Shown: piece by piece, positions 1-7,731 of the stretch
How the letters are laid out: every line of letters starts with the position of its first letter
Position numbering within the stretch: the stretch's first letter is position 1
NCBI RefSeq assembly: GCF_016862075.1
Contig: NZ_BOMG01000008.1
Coordinates: 1-64,000 of the forward strand
Direction: 5' to 3'
DNA: 64,000 nucleotides
DNA from: Actinoplanes couchii
GTDB lineage: Bacteria; Actinomycetota; Actinomycetes; Mycobacteriales; Micromonosporaceae
Position numbers and translations under genes: made by a program
The notes under the pieces: generated by a model
Told to the model about the DNA's origin: nothing
The model's input: only the letters and a program-made list of their open reading frames with translations
Databases searched by the model: none

Positions 1-1
1 C

Positions 2-136
2 GACAACGCGATCCTCGGCCCGCTGGCCGACAAGCGCCTCTCCACCATCAACCGGATGGAGACCGCGATCGGCCGCAACGCCGCCAAGCCCGACCTCAAC
101 GCCGAGACCCTGTCGGTGTGCTCGCTGAACTCCTGA
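2..136 (+). CDS. C-terminal end of an unidentified protein (5' end outside window)
   Basis: Only the last 44 codons are in the window, read in an open frame from the left edge to a TGA stop at 134-136. The visible tail is hydrophilic and mixed in charge, has a single cysteine near the end and finishes SVCSLNS. I do not recognise a family. The stop is followed at once by a strong hairpin, which fits the end of a rightward transcription unit that converges with the next gene. Confidence 0.6.
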   Translation, partial: DNAILGPLADKRLSTINRMETAIGRNAAKPDLNAETLSVCSLNS

Positions 137-159
137 TCCCCTGACGTAAGTCCCGACCC

Positions 160-187
160 GGCCCGGCTGTTTCCCGACAGCCGGGCC
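160..187. terminator. Bidirectional hairpin between convergent genes
   Basis: An 11-bp perfect stem (GGCCCGGCTGT and its complement) with a 6-nt loop lies between the gene ending at 136 and the leftward gene ending at 187, and touches the latter's stop codon. No U-tract is seen, as is common in actinomycetes. Confidence 0.7.
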
Positions 188-774
188 TACTTTTCGAACA
201 GGCCGTTCAGGCCGGAGACCGCGGCCTCCTGCTCGCGGGCCTCCAGAGCGTCACGCTCCACGATCTGCGCCTCCTCGACCAGGACCTCGGCCGCGACCGA
301 CGCCACGTGCGAACGCTCCCGCACCTGCGCCGCCTCGGCGACCGCCTCCTCGTAGGCCTGCAGCGCGTCACGCACCCGGCCGTCGTCGATCTCCACCGCC
401 GCCGGGCCGGCCGCCGACCAGATGCCGTTGAGCTGCTCGACGGACAGCTCGCCACGCCGGTACGCGGCCAGCGCCGCCCGCTGCACCAGCAGATGCGTCT
501 CGTCCGCGGTGGCCACCCGGGCCTCCCAGCGCGCCTCCAGGAAACGATCCTCGGCCCGGTCCCGCTCGCCGGCCGCCTCGGTCGCCTTGTACCAGGCGTC
601 GTCGGCCTCCCGCACCGCACGGCCCGCGGCGGCCCGCACCGCACCCGCCTCCACCAGGCGTTCATCCGGTTCGGCGGGCGCCTGCCGGGGCCGCTGCCAC
701 GCTGCCACCACCGCCACGCTGCCCAGGATCACCACGACGACGGCGGCCGCCCCGGCCATCCACGTCCAGTCCAT
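187..774 (-). CDS. Single-pass membrane protein with long alpha-helical tail
   Basis: A 195-residue protein of unknown function. The ATG at 774 is preferred over the GTG-type start 99 bases upstream, because a GGGAGGA Shine-Dalgarno lies about 9 bases before it and the protein then opens directly with a membrane anchor (about residues 5-27, rich in Ala and Val). The remainder is Ala/Glu/Arg-rich with few prolines, and is probably a long helical or coiled-coil domain. The short N-terminus before the anchor suggests the tail may be cytoplasmic, but the topology is uncertain. It is divergent from the ribbon-helix-helix gene at 956, with about 180 bases between them that must hold both promoters. 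Confidence 0.65.
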   Translation of the reverse strand: MDWTWMAGAAAVVVVILGSVAVVAAWQRPRQAPAEPDERLVEAGAVRAAAGRAVREADDAWYKATEAAGERDRAEDRFLEARWEARVATADETHLLVQRAALAAYRRGELSVEQLNGIWSAAGPAAVEIDDGRVRDALQAYEEAVAEAAQVRERSHVASVAAEVLVEEAQIVERDALEAREQEAAVSGLNGLFEK

Positions 775-955
775 CGTTGCCGGTCCTCCCTCATCGCCGT
801 CGATCCACCCGACCGTAAGGTGATCACCCGTCGGATCGCCAATCGGTGTGACCCGATCGCTCAGTGATAGCACTGTCCGATAGCCTCATGCGCCACTCAC
901 GTAACAACGGCGTGGTAGAAATCGCGCCGACGGAGATCGATCAGGGAGGGCCGGG

Positions 956-1390
956 TTGCCAGGCAGCACAGACACGATCGGTGGAACCGGCGGCGAGGGC
1001 GTCCGGGCCGGCGGCAGCGTGGTCGTCTATCTGTCCGTGAGCCTCCGCTCCCGCCTGCGGGAACGTGCCGCGAGCACCGGCCGGTCACACACCCAGCTGG
1101 TCTTCGACGCCCTCAACGCCACCCACACCCGGCTCGGTGGCCTGCTCGGCTCGTTCACCGAACAGCCCGGACCGGCCGACGGCATCTTCCTGGCCCAGCG
1201 GTCCGGCCGCCGCCGGCACACCGAGGACCGGGTGCAGGTGTCGATCCGTCCCCATCCGGCCAACCTCGCCGTCATCGATGAGCTGGCGGCACGGCACACT
1301 ACCGGCAACCGCTCCGCGCTGATCTCCGCGGCGCTCGACGAGTTCCTCCCGGCCGGCACCCCGGCACCCCTGAAAGGCGTGACCCCGTGA
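956..1390 (+). CDS. Double ribbon-helix-helix-like DNA-binding protein
   Basis: A 144-residue protein starting at TTG 956, which has a GGAGG Shine-Dalgarno 6 bases upstream. It has two segments with ribbon-helix-helix character. The first (about residues 21-55) is a strand VVVYLSVSL followed by two helices (LRERAA; HTQLVFDAL). The second (about 91-133) is a strand RVQVSIR followed by two helices (AVIDELAARH; RSALISAALDEF). RHH proteins normally dimerise to form one DNA-contacting beta ribbon, so two units in one chain would make a built-in dimer. The assignment is by eye from the strand-helix-helix pattern, not from a profile. The gene overlaps the next one by GTGA, so the two are probably translated together. 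Confidence 0.6.
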   Translation: MPGSTDTIGGTGGEGVRAGGSVVVYLSVSLRSRLRERAASTGRSHTQLVFDALNATHTRLGGLLGSFTEQPGPADGIFLAQRSGRRRHTEDRVQVSIRPHPANLAVIDELAARHTTGNRSALISAALDEFLPAGTPAPLKGVTP

Positions 1391-3579
1391 AGCAGTTCAA
1401 CGACCTGATCGCGGACTTCTGGCGGGACTATGCCGCCCTGGTCCTGCTGGCCGCGGGCCTGCTCGGGGTGGTGCTGCTGATCGCCTTCGCGATCTGGGCC
1501 AAGCGGTCGAAGAAGCCGCTGCGCCCGCTCGCCCTGGCGTTCAGCATGAACCTCGCACTGCTGCTCAACGCCGAGGGCATGTGGGTCATCGCGATCGACC
1601 AGCTGAAACTCCCGGCGATCTTCGCGGTGCTGGTCTTCGCCGTCTTCGAGATCTGCTTCCTGACCGCCACCTCACTGGCGGCCGAGCAGTACCGGCGGAC
1701 GTCGGTCTACGCCCCGGACGGGACGATCGTCACACCCGGCCACCCCGGGCCGATGCTGTGGATCGCCGCGCTCATCGCCGGGCTCTCCGGCGTCATCGTG
1801 GCCAGCAACGCGGTCACCTTCACCGAGCAGCTGCTCCGCCTCGCCGTGCCCTGCATGATCTTCCTGATGTGGTGGGCGGCCCTGACCGCCGCCGGTCAGC
1901 GCGTGCGCCGGGGCCGGTTCGCCTACAGCCCGCGCCGTCTCGCCGAGCGCTGGGGCTTCCTCATTCCGGACGACGACCCCGATCTGGTACGCATGGGCAC
2001 CGAGCGCCAGATCCGCCGCATGGTCTCCAACTACCACCGGGTCAGCGGCGGCCGTTTCCCCAAGGCCTGGTGGCGCAGCCGGCTGCTCAAGGACGCCCGC
2101 ACCGCCGGGGAACCGGTCGTCGACGACGTCATCGAGCAGCTCGCCCGCATCCAGCGGGTGATGGATCTGCTGGTCCCCGGCGCCGCCCGGATCCCGGTGC
2201 CGGCCCGCCCGGACGCGCTGCGGGCCGCCGCCACGCCCCGGCCGGACACCATCGGGGAGCCGGTCACCGGCCCGGCCCGGGAACTCGAACCGGCGACCCT
2301 GGCCACCCCGGCGGGCCCGGCGCCCGCGACGGCGAACGGCCGGCAGACGGTCGAGCCGGTGCGGTTCGTGCCGCCCGCCCCCGAGCCGGTCATGGAGGAT
2401 CCGCTCGACTCGGCGCTGACCGACGAGCAGGCCGCCGCGATGGCCGCGGTTCTCGCCCGCCAGCAGAACGCGGCGCCGCCGATCCCGCAGCCCGCGCCCC
2501 AGCCCGTCGCTCCGTCCGCACCCGTCGCTCAGCCGTCCGCGCCGGTCGTTCCGTCCGCGCCTGTCGCTCAGCCGTCCGCGCCGGTTGTTCCGTCCGCGCC
2601 GGTCGCTCAGCCGGCCGCTCAGACCGCGCCCGTCGCTCAGCCGCAGCCCGTCGCTTCGCCGGTCGCCGCGGCGCCCGCCGTTGTTCCGCCGCAGTCCAAG
2701 GCCCCGGTTCCGGCCCAGGTCGTGGTGCCGGCGCAGCGCGTCTCGGACACCGCCACGGTTCCGGTCATCCGGGTCGCCGACGCCCAGGCCGCCGGGCGTC
2801 CCGCCGCCGAGCCGCCGGCCGCTGAGCCGTCCGCCCCGCCCGCCATCCCGGCCTGGGCGTCCACCGGCACCGGCGCCCGCCCGGCCGTCAGCATCGCCGG
2901 ATCGCCCTGGTGGCGGCTGGCCGTCGACCGGCTGAGCAAGCTGGTCGCCGCGGAGATCACCCCGGAGGAGCTGCCGGAGATGAACTACCTGCGGATCAAC
3001 GAACTGGCCCGCAAACTCCACCCCCGGGTCTCCGAGCTGGGCGAGGGCGTGGTCCGGACATTCATCGGCGAGTACGTGCGGGAGCTGGACGGCGAGCACG
3101 TCGAGTCGGCCTACCCGTGGCGTGACTTCCTGCCCGCCCCGGCAGCCGCCAAGCCCGGCTCCGACGCCTGGCTGGCCGCCCTCGCCGACCTGCGCACCGC
3201 CTTGGAGGAGGAGCTCGGCGAGGGCCAGCCGATGGACCCGGACGAGCTGACCAACGTGCTCGCCCCGAGCGCGCCCCGCCTGGACGCGGCGACCGTCCGC
3301 TCGTTCATCGGCGACTACGTGCTCGCGCTGAACGGCATGTCCGCCGCCGGCGCCGGCCAGCCGTGGGCCGAACTGATGCCCCGCCCGCAGTCGGCCCGCC
3401 CGGCCAGCGACGAGGACCTGCTCGAGGTGCACGGCGCCGAGCTGTTCGAGCACCTGCGCAGCACCGGCCGCCTCAGCCGGTACAAGGTGCAGGCCGTGAC
3501 CGGCATCAAGAGCCGGGTCCAGGCCGACCGGATCAAGGCGACCATAGAGGACCGGGCTGCCGAAACCGCAAGCGCCTGA
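1387..3579 (+). CDS. Five-pass membrane protein with Pro/Ala linker, duplicated module and C-terminal HTH-like segment
   Basis: A 730-residue protein coupled to the RHH gene by a GTGA overlap. Five hydrophobic segments lie at about residues 16-38, 48-70, 76-97, 122-142 and 148-169. A basic region follows (175-265), then a Pro/Ala/Val-rich linker (265-500) containing 13-residue tandem repeats. The C-terminal third has two related modules, about 512-585 and 598-668. Both contain RTFIGEYV or RSFIGDYV, an acidic loop and PW-(R/A)-(D/E)-(F/L)-(L/M)-P. The last 50 residues (ELFEHLRSTGRLSRYKVQAV and following) look like a helix-turn-helix. Several-TM membrane proteins with DNA-binding tails occur on actinomycete integrative elements (DUF2637 type). 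The layout is similar, but I cannot confirm homology. It is followed by a strong terminator. Function unknown. Confidence 0.6.
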   Translation: MKQFNDLIADFWRDYAALVLLAAGLLGVVLLIAFAIWAKRSKKPLRPLALAFSMNLALLLNAEGMWVIAIDQLKLPAIFAVLVFAVFEICFLTATSLAAEQYRRTSVYAPDGTIVTPGHPGPMLWIAALIAGLSGVIVASNAVTFTEQLLRLAVPCMIFLMWWAALTAAGQRVRRGRFAYSPRRLAERWGFLIPDDDPDLVRMGTERQIRRMVSNYHRVSGGRFPKAWWRSRLLKDARTAGEPVVDDVIEQLARIQRVMDLLVPGAARIPVPARPDALRAAATPRPDTIGEPVTGPARELEPATLATPAGPAPATANGRQTVEPVRFVPPAPEPVMEDPLDSALTDEQAAAMAAVLARQQNAAPPIPQPAPQPVAPSAPVAQPSAPVVPSAPVAQPSAPVVPSAPVAQPAAQTAPVAQPQPVASPVAAAPAVVPPQSKAPVPAQVVVPAQRVSDTATVPVIRVADAQAAGRPAAEPPAAEPSAPPAIPAWASTGTGARPAVSIAGSPWWRLAVDRLSKLVAAEITPEELPEMNYLRINELARKLHPRVSELGEGVVRTFIGEYVRELDGEHVESAYPWRDFLPAPAAAKPGSDAWLAALADLRTALEEELGEGQPMDPDELTNVLAPSAPRLDAATVRSFIGDYVLALNGMSAAGAGQPWAELMPRPQSARPASDEDLLEVHGAELFEHLRSTGRLSRYKVQAVTGIKSRVQADRIKATIEDRAAETASA
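2505..2640 (+). repeat. In-frame 39-bp tandem repeat in the linker of the membrane protein
   Basis: The motif GTCGCTCAGCCG recurs at 2524, 2563 and 2602, a 39-bp period, with a further partial copy at 2632. The period equals 13 codons, so copy-number change keeps the frame. It encodes alternating VAQPSAP / VVPSAP units. Confidence 0.75.
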
Positions 3580-3612
3580 CCTGCCGTTCTCCATTCCACA
3601 AACCGTGTTTCA

Positions 3613-3645
3613 CGCGCCGCCCGGACCAACGGTCCGGGCGGCGCG
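3613..3645 (+). terminator. Strong hairpin terminator
   Basis: A perfect 15-bp stem (3613-3627 with 3631-3645) and a 3-nt AAC loop, followed by CTTTCGTC, lie 33 bases after the stop of the 730-residue membrane protein gene. Confidence 0.85.
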
Positions 3646-3654
3646 CTTTCGTCT

Positions 3655-3860
3655 GGCCGGGGCGGAGAGGTCGGGGACTCCACCGGGTTGGCGGAGACAA
3701 GGCAGGGACTCCACCGGATTAGGAGGAGAGAGGACAAGGCCTTCACCGGGCGGGAGCGGAAAAGCCAAGGTTTCACTGGGCCGAGGCGGAGAAGGAAAAA
3801 GCTTTCACCGGGCCAGGGCGGAGGAGGCAAGGCCTCCATCGGGCAAGGCCTCCATCGGGC
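3655..3860. repeat. Degenerate tandem array, about 31-bp period
   Basis: The marker CACCGGG or a one-base variant occurs at 3681, 3712, 3744, 3774, 3806, 3837 and 3853, with spacings of 31, 32, 30, 32, 31 and 16. Units share a purine-rich GGCGGAG...AAGGC part and a CACCGGG part. This fills most of the 302-base gap between the terminator and the methyltransferase stop. I see no convincing coding region in it. Confidence 0.7.
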
Positions 3861-3881
3861 GGGGCCGAGGAACCACGTTCC

Positions 3882-4883
3882 TCACCGGGTCGGGGCGGCG
3901 ATCCAGACCGAGCGGGCGCTGTGGACGCGGAGGCCGGGTAGGTCGCGCAGCAGTTTCGCGTCGTCGGCGAGGAGGGTGTCCAGGGCCTCGCGGTCGTCGT
4001 CGGCGAGTTGGGCCACGACGCCGGCGCGGAAGCGCCGCAGGGTGGTGACGGCGTAGCGGACCGCCAGCTCCGGCAGCGGGGCGGACAGGTCGATCACCTG
4101 CTCGCGGGCCTCCCGGACGGTGAAACCGGCGGCTATCAGGCGGGACGCCCAGTCCGAACCCTGGTGCGGCATGTGCTCGGCGCGGGCCCGGCCGGCGATC
4201 TCGTGGCAGCGGTCCTCCAGACCCGGACGGCCCAGACCGATGTCGTACGGCAGGAAGCGCGGCACCGAATCCATCTCGATCATCGTGAGCAGGCCGCCGG
4301 GGCGCAGTGTCGCGCGGATGTCGGCCAGCACCCGGTCCGGGTCCTTCATGTGGTGCATCGACGAGGACGCCCAGACCAGGTCGGCCGGTCCGGTCTCCGG
4401 CCAGCCCGCGTCGACGTCGGCCAGCAGGGGCCGGATCCGGCCCTCGACACCGTGCCGCTGCGCCGATCCGCCGAGATGACTCAGCATGTCCGCCGAGGTG
4501 TCGATGGCGGTGACGGTGGCCTCCGGGAACCGCCGGAGCAGCGCGAACGTCCCGGTCCCGGTGCCCGCGCCCAGGTCGACGACGTCGCGGACCTGGTGGT
4601 CACCGGCCAGCCCGGCCACCGTGGCGGTGAGATCGGCCAACTGCCCGGCGGTGACCTCGGCATCCAGATCGAGCATCTCCGTCATGTCGTGCGAGAACCC
4701 GTGCCCGTGCCCGCCGTGATCGGAGCCCCCGTGCCCGTGCCCCGAATGGTGACCGTGCTCGTGCCCTGAACCGTGCCCGTGCCCTGGACCGCCGTGACCG
4801 CCGTGACCGGGGCCCGCGTGACCGGCGGCGGAGCTGTGGCTGTGACTGTGGCCGTGGGCGGGGGAGTGCTGTTCGTGTGCCAT
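3882..4883 (-). CDS. Class I SAM-dependent methyltransferase with His-rich N-terminus
   Basis: A 333-residue protein. The N-terminal 65 residues contain 21 histidines in HGHSHSH / GHGHG runs, a probable metal-binding extension. The catalytic domain starts near residue 80. Motif I is VVDLGAGTGTGTF (about 101-113), followed by an acidic strand end TAIDTSADM, motif LVWASSSMHHM and the post-motif LRPGGLLTMIEMD, typical of a Rossmann methyltransferase of the small-molecule type. The substrate is unknown. The ATG at 4883 is chosen because the upstream in-frame ATGs would run into the divergent regulator's operator. No Shine-Dalgarno precedes it, so it may be leaderless. It is divergent from the XRE-cupin gene, 48 bases away, which suggests the regulator controls it. 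Confidence 0.85.
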   Translation of the reverse strand: MAHEQHSPAHGHSHSHSSAAGHAGPGHGGHGGPGHGHGSGHEHGHHSGHGHGGSDHGGHGHGFSHDMTEMLDLDAEVTAGQLADLTATVAGLAGDHQVRDVVDLGAGTGTGTFALLRRFPEATVTAIDTSADMLSHLGGSAQRHGVEGRIRPLLADVDAGWPETGPADLVWASSSMHHMKDPDRVLADIRATLRPGGLLTMIEMDSVPRFLPYDIGLGRPGLEDRCHEIAGRARAEHMPHQGSDWASRLIAAGFTVREAREQVIDLSAPLPELAVRYAVTTLRRFRAGVVAQLADDDREALDTLLADDAKLLRDLPGLRVHSARSVWIAAPTR

Positions 4884-4922
4884 GCGATCGACTGTAGGTC
4901 GGCTTTGCGTCTGGAGCATACA

Positions 4923-4943
4923 GTCTTGCGTATGACGCAAGAC
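4923..4943. promoter_or_regulatory. Perfect palindrome centred on the start codon of the XRE-cupin gene
   Basis: GTCTTGCGT (4923-4931) and ACGCAAGAC (4935-4943) are exact inverse complements separated by the ATG itself. A related half site, TTTGCGTC, lies at 4904-4911. The position overlaps the likely transcription and translation start of the regulator gene and the upstream region of the divergent methyltransferase, so it is a probable autoregulatory operator. Confidence 0.75.
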
Positions 4944-5498
4944 GCTGATGTCGACGCACTGGTCCGGGCCCGCATCCGGGGGCTCCGGCTGGCCAAGGGC
5001 TGGTCACTCGACGAGCTGGGTGCCCGCTGTTATCTGAGCCCGTCCACGCTGAGCCGGATCGAGACCGGTCACCGGCGGATCGGGCTGGACCAGCTGACCA
5101 CGATCGCCCGGGCGCTCGGCGCCAGCCTGGACGAGCTGGTCGACTCCGGGGGTGACGCGGTGGTGATCAAACCGCATCACCATCCGGAGCGCGGCATCAC
5201 GACGTGGGTGCTGACCGGGGAGGAGGGGCGCAGCGGTATGACGGTGGCCCGGATCCGGATCACCCGCCCGGCGTCCCGGCGCCCCGAGGATCTGCGGGTG
5301 CATCCGGGGAAGGACTGGTTCACGGTGCTGTCCGGCACGATCGAGCTGGTGCTCGGCGACCGGGTGGTGGTGGTCGAGGCGGGCGAGGCGGCGTCGTTCT
5401 CGACGATGGTCCCGCACGCGTTCGGCGCCCGCGGCGGCCCCGCCGAGGTGATCGCGGTCCTGACCCCCGACGGCGAACGAACCCACGTCGACGAGTGA
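4932..5498 (+). CDS. XRE-family regulator with C-terminal cupin sensor domain
   Basis: A 188-residue protein. The helix-turn-helix spans about residues 10-64 (LRLAKGWSLDELGARCYLSP, then STLSRIETGHR). A single cupin barrel covers about 95-185 (VHPGKDWFTVLSGTIELVLG and FSTMVPHAFG). Regulators of this layout bind small ligands or metals in the cupin. A short His-rich stretch, KPHHHPERG, joins the two domains. The start at 4932 is the first codon of the HTH reading and sits in the centre of a 9+3+9 palindrome with no Shine-Dalgarno, so the mRNA is probably leaderless. The longer frame back to 4773 would overlap the methyltransferase gene and lacks domain content. The gene end runs into a 31-bp tandem array. 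Confidence 0.9.
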   Translation: MTQDADVDALVRARIRGLRLAKGWSLDELGARCYLSPSTLSRIETGHRRIGLDQLTTIARALGASLDELVDSGGDAVVIKPHHHPERGITTWVLTGEEGRSGMTVARIRITRPASRRPEDLRVHPGKDWFTVLSGTIELVLGDRVVVVEAGEAASFSTMVPHAFGARGGPAEVIAVLTPDGERTHVDE

Positions 5499-5601
5499 CC
5501 CCGGCCGACGGACCGGCGCGGGCGAGTGGCCCCGGCCGGCGGTCCGGCGCGGGCGAGTGGCCCCGGCCGGCGGTCCGGTGCGGGCGAGTGGCCCCGGCCG
5601 G
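5496..5601. repeat. 31-bp tandem repeat beginning at the stop codon of the XRE-cupin gene
   Basis: Copies start at 5496, 5527 and 5558, with a partial copy at 5589. Each begins TGGCCCCGGCCGGCGGTCCG, except that the first begins TGACC and supplies the TGA stop. The second and third copies differ at one base. The rest of the gap to 5727 has one more TGACCCCGGCC fragment (near 5634) and no recognisable gene. Confidence 0.9.
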
Positions 5602-5727
5602 TGAGCGAGCTGACGTGCACGAATGACCCCGGCCTGCGGACACGCGCGCGGGGAAAGATCCCGGGGCGGGGGCCGCTCCCCGCGTACCGCAGCCGGAAGT
5701 TGATCGGGAAGGCCGGAGGCGGTGGGG

Positions 5728-6750
5728 TCAGTCGGGGACGGCGGGGGCGGTGCAGCTGGACCGCCAGATCAGGGTGGCGTCGGCCGACTCGATGTGCGGC
5801 TCGGCGCCGTCGCCGAGAGCCAGCGCCATCGCCCGCTCACCCATCTCCACCAGGGGCAGCTTGACCGTGGTGAGGGCGGGTGTCACGTCCCGCGCGATGG
5901 GCATGTCGTCGAAACCGGTCACCGAGATGTCGTCGGGGACGCGGATGCCCCGCTCCCGGAGGGTGGCCATCGCGCCGACCGCCATCGAGTCGTTCAGCGT
6001 GATGATCGCGGTCAGTTTCGGCTGGGCGTCGAGCAGCCCGGCGGTGGCGGTGGCCCCGCCGTCGCGGGTGAAGTCGGAGTAGACGATCCGGGACGCCGGC
6101 AGCGGCACGCCCAGCTCGTCGAAGGCGTGCCGGAAGCCGGTGAGCCGGTCGGTGGTGGTGGTCAGGTAGCGCGGCCCGGCGATCACCCCGACCTCGCGGT
6201 GCCCGAGCCCGAGCAGCCGCAGGCCGAGGGTGTGCGCGCCGGCCTCGTTGCCGGGCAGCACCGCGCTGCCGACCAGGCGGTGTCGGCCGATCACCGCGAC
6301 CCGGCCGCCGGCCTGCTGATACGCGCCCAGCTCACCGTTGAGCCGCTCGGTGAACTCGTCGTCGTGGTAGCCGGAGCCGGCCAGGATCAGCGCGTGCACC
6401 TGCTGGGCGCGCAGCAGGGCGACGTAGGCCAGCTCCCGCTCCGGCTCCCGGTAGCTGTTGCAGATCACCAGGAGCCGGTCGTGCGCGCCCGCCTGGCGTT
6501 GCAGCCCGCGGGTGATCTCGGCGAAGTACGGGTCGGAGACGTCGTGCACGATCACCCCGACCGCGGACTTGCGGGGCCGGGCCACGCTCTGCGCGTGCGC
6601 GTTGGGCACGTAGTGCAGCTCGCGGACGGCGGCCAGAACCCGCTCCCGCAACTGCTCGTTGACCTTTTTCGCACTGTCGTTGATGACGCGGGAAACGGTC
6701 GCCGGGGACACCCCGGCGAGCCGGGCAACATCCGCCAGGGTGACCGCCAT
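5728..6750 (-). CDS. LacI-family transcriptional regulator
   Basis: A 340-residue regulator. The N-terminal HTH reads TLADVARLAGVSPATVSRVI and is followed by the hinge region (HYVPNAHAQSVARPRK) and a periplasmic-binding-protein-like effector domain to the end (VTGFDDMPIARDVTPALTTV near residues 275-295). The effector is probably a sugar or sugar derivative, not identifiable by eye. The ATG at 6750 gives the canonical family start, and a GTG two codons upstream is an alternative. Neither has a clear Shine-Dalgarno, and the preceding gap gene ends only 9 bases away, so translation is probably coupled. It is the last gene of a GlxA-gap-LacI operon. Confidence 0.9.
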   Translation of the reverse strand: MAVTLADVARLAGVSPATVSRVINDSAKKVNEQLRERVLAAVRELHYVPNAHAQSVARPRKSAVGVIVHDVSDPYFAEITRGLQRQAGAHDRLLVICNSYREPERELAYVALLRAQQVHALILAGSGYHDDEFTERLNGELGAYQQAGGRVAVIGRHRLVGSAVLPGNEAGAHTLGLRLLGLGHREVGVIAGPRYLTTTTDRLTGFRHAFDELGVPLPASRIVYSDFTRDGGATATAGLLDAQPKLTAIITLNDSMAVGAMATLRERGIRVPDDISVTGFDDMPIARDVTPALTTVKLPLVEMGERAMALALGDGAEPHIESADATLIWRSSCTAPAVPD

Positions 6751-6759
6751 CCGCACAGG

Positions 6760-7731
6760 TTAGCGGGACAGCAACGTCAATGTGTCCACGACCCGGTTCG
6801 CGAATCCCCACTCGTTGTCGTACCAGGCCACCGCTTTGACGAGCCGCCCGTTCGCGGCGGTCAGCAGGGAATCGAAAACGGACGAGGCCGGGTCACCGGT
6901 GATGTCCGAGGAGACCAGCGGGTCGGACGAGTGGACCAGGATCCCGCGCAGCGGCCCGGACGCCGCCGCCGCGAACGCGCTGTTGATCTCCTCGACCGTC
7001 ACCTCCCGGCTGACCAGGGCGTTCAGCTCGACCAGGGAGCCGACCGGCACCGGAACCCGCACCGAGTAGCCGGTGAGCCGCCCGGCCAGGCGGGGGAGCA
7101 CCGCCCCGATCGCGGTGGCCGCGCCGGTGGTGGTGGGCGCGATGTTGATCGCGGCGTTCCGGGCCCGGCGCAGGTCACGGTGCGGGGCGTCCTGCAGGTT
7201 CTGCTCCTGCGTGTACGCGTGGATCGTGGTCATCGACCCGGCCTCGATCCCGGCCAGGTCGTCGAGGACCGACGCGACCGGGGCGAGCGCGTTGGTGGTG
7301 CAGGACGCGGTGGAGACGATCCGGTGCCGGGCCGGGTCGTAGTCGCCGTGGTTGATCCCGTACGCGATGGTGATGTCCGCGTCCTTGGCCGGCGCCGTGA
7401 CCAGCACCTTACCGGTCACGTGCGCCCCGGCCCCGCTGGTGAACCGGCCGGTGGACTCGACCGCCACGTCGATGTCCGGCCAGGGCAGCTTCGACGGGTC
7501 CGGCTCGGCGGTCACCGCGATCTTGTGACCGTTCACGATCAGGTGGTCCGGGCCCGCTTCGACGGTGCCGGGGAACCGTCCGAGGGTGCTGTCGTAGCGG
7601 AGCAGGTGGGCGAGCGTCCGGGCGTCGGCCAGGTCGTTGACGGCGGCGATCTCGAAGCCGGCGCCGCTGGACACCGACGCTCGCAGCACGCTGCGCCCGA
7701 TCCGGCCGAACCCGTTGATGGCGATTCTCAT
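6760..7731 (-). CDS. gap: Type I glyceraldehyde-3-phosphate dehydrogenase
   Basis: A 323-residue enzyme that converts glyceraldehyde 3-phosphate to 1,3-bisphosphoglycerate with NAD in glycolysis. The Rossmann start is INGFGRIGR (residues 5-13), NDLAD (32-36) suits NAD, and the catalytic SCTTN has Cys144 with His171 in TTIHAYTQ. The family signature YDNEWGFANRV is near the C-terminus. Length is slightly below the usual 330-340. It starts within the stop codon of the GlxA regulator (ATGA) and is followed 9 bases later by a LacI regulator. Gap genes usually sit with pgk and tpi, so this one is probably a second, conditionally expressed paralogue, though I cannot see the rest of the genome. Confidence 0.9.
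   Translation of the reverse strand: MRIAINGFGRIGRSVLRASVSSGAGFEIAAVNDLADARTLAHLLRYDSTLGRFPGTVEAGPDHLIVNGHKIAVTAEPDPSKLPWPDIDVAVESTGRFTSGAGAHVTGKVLVTAPAKDADITIAYGINHGDYDPARHRIVSTASCTTNALAPVASVLDDLAGIEAGSMTTIHAYTQEQNLQDAPHRDLRRARNAAINIAPTTTGAATAIGAVLPRLAGRLTGYSVRVPVPVGSLVELNALVSREVTVEEINSAFAAAASGPLRGILVHSSDPLVSSDITGDPASSVFDSLLTAANGRLVKAVAWYDNEWGFANRVVDTLTLLSR

Noticed and set aside
1672-3594. 640-codon open frame opposite the five-TM membrane protein gene
   Set aside because: Its text is Gly/Arg-rich with repeats that mirror the linker. The plus strand has coherent membrane helices, a coupled start and a terminator.
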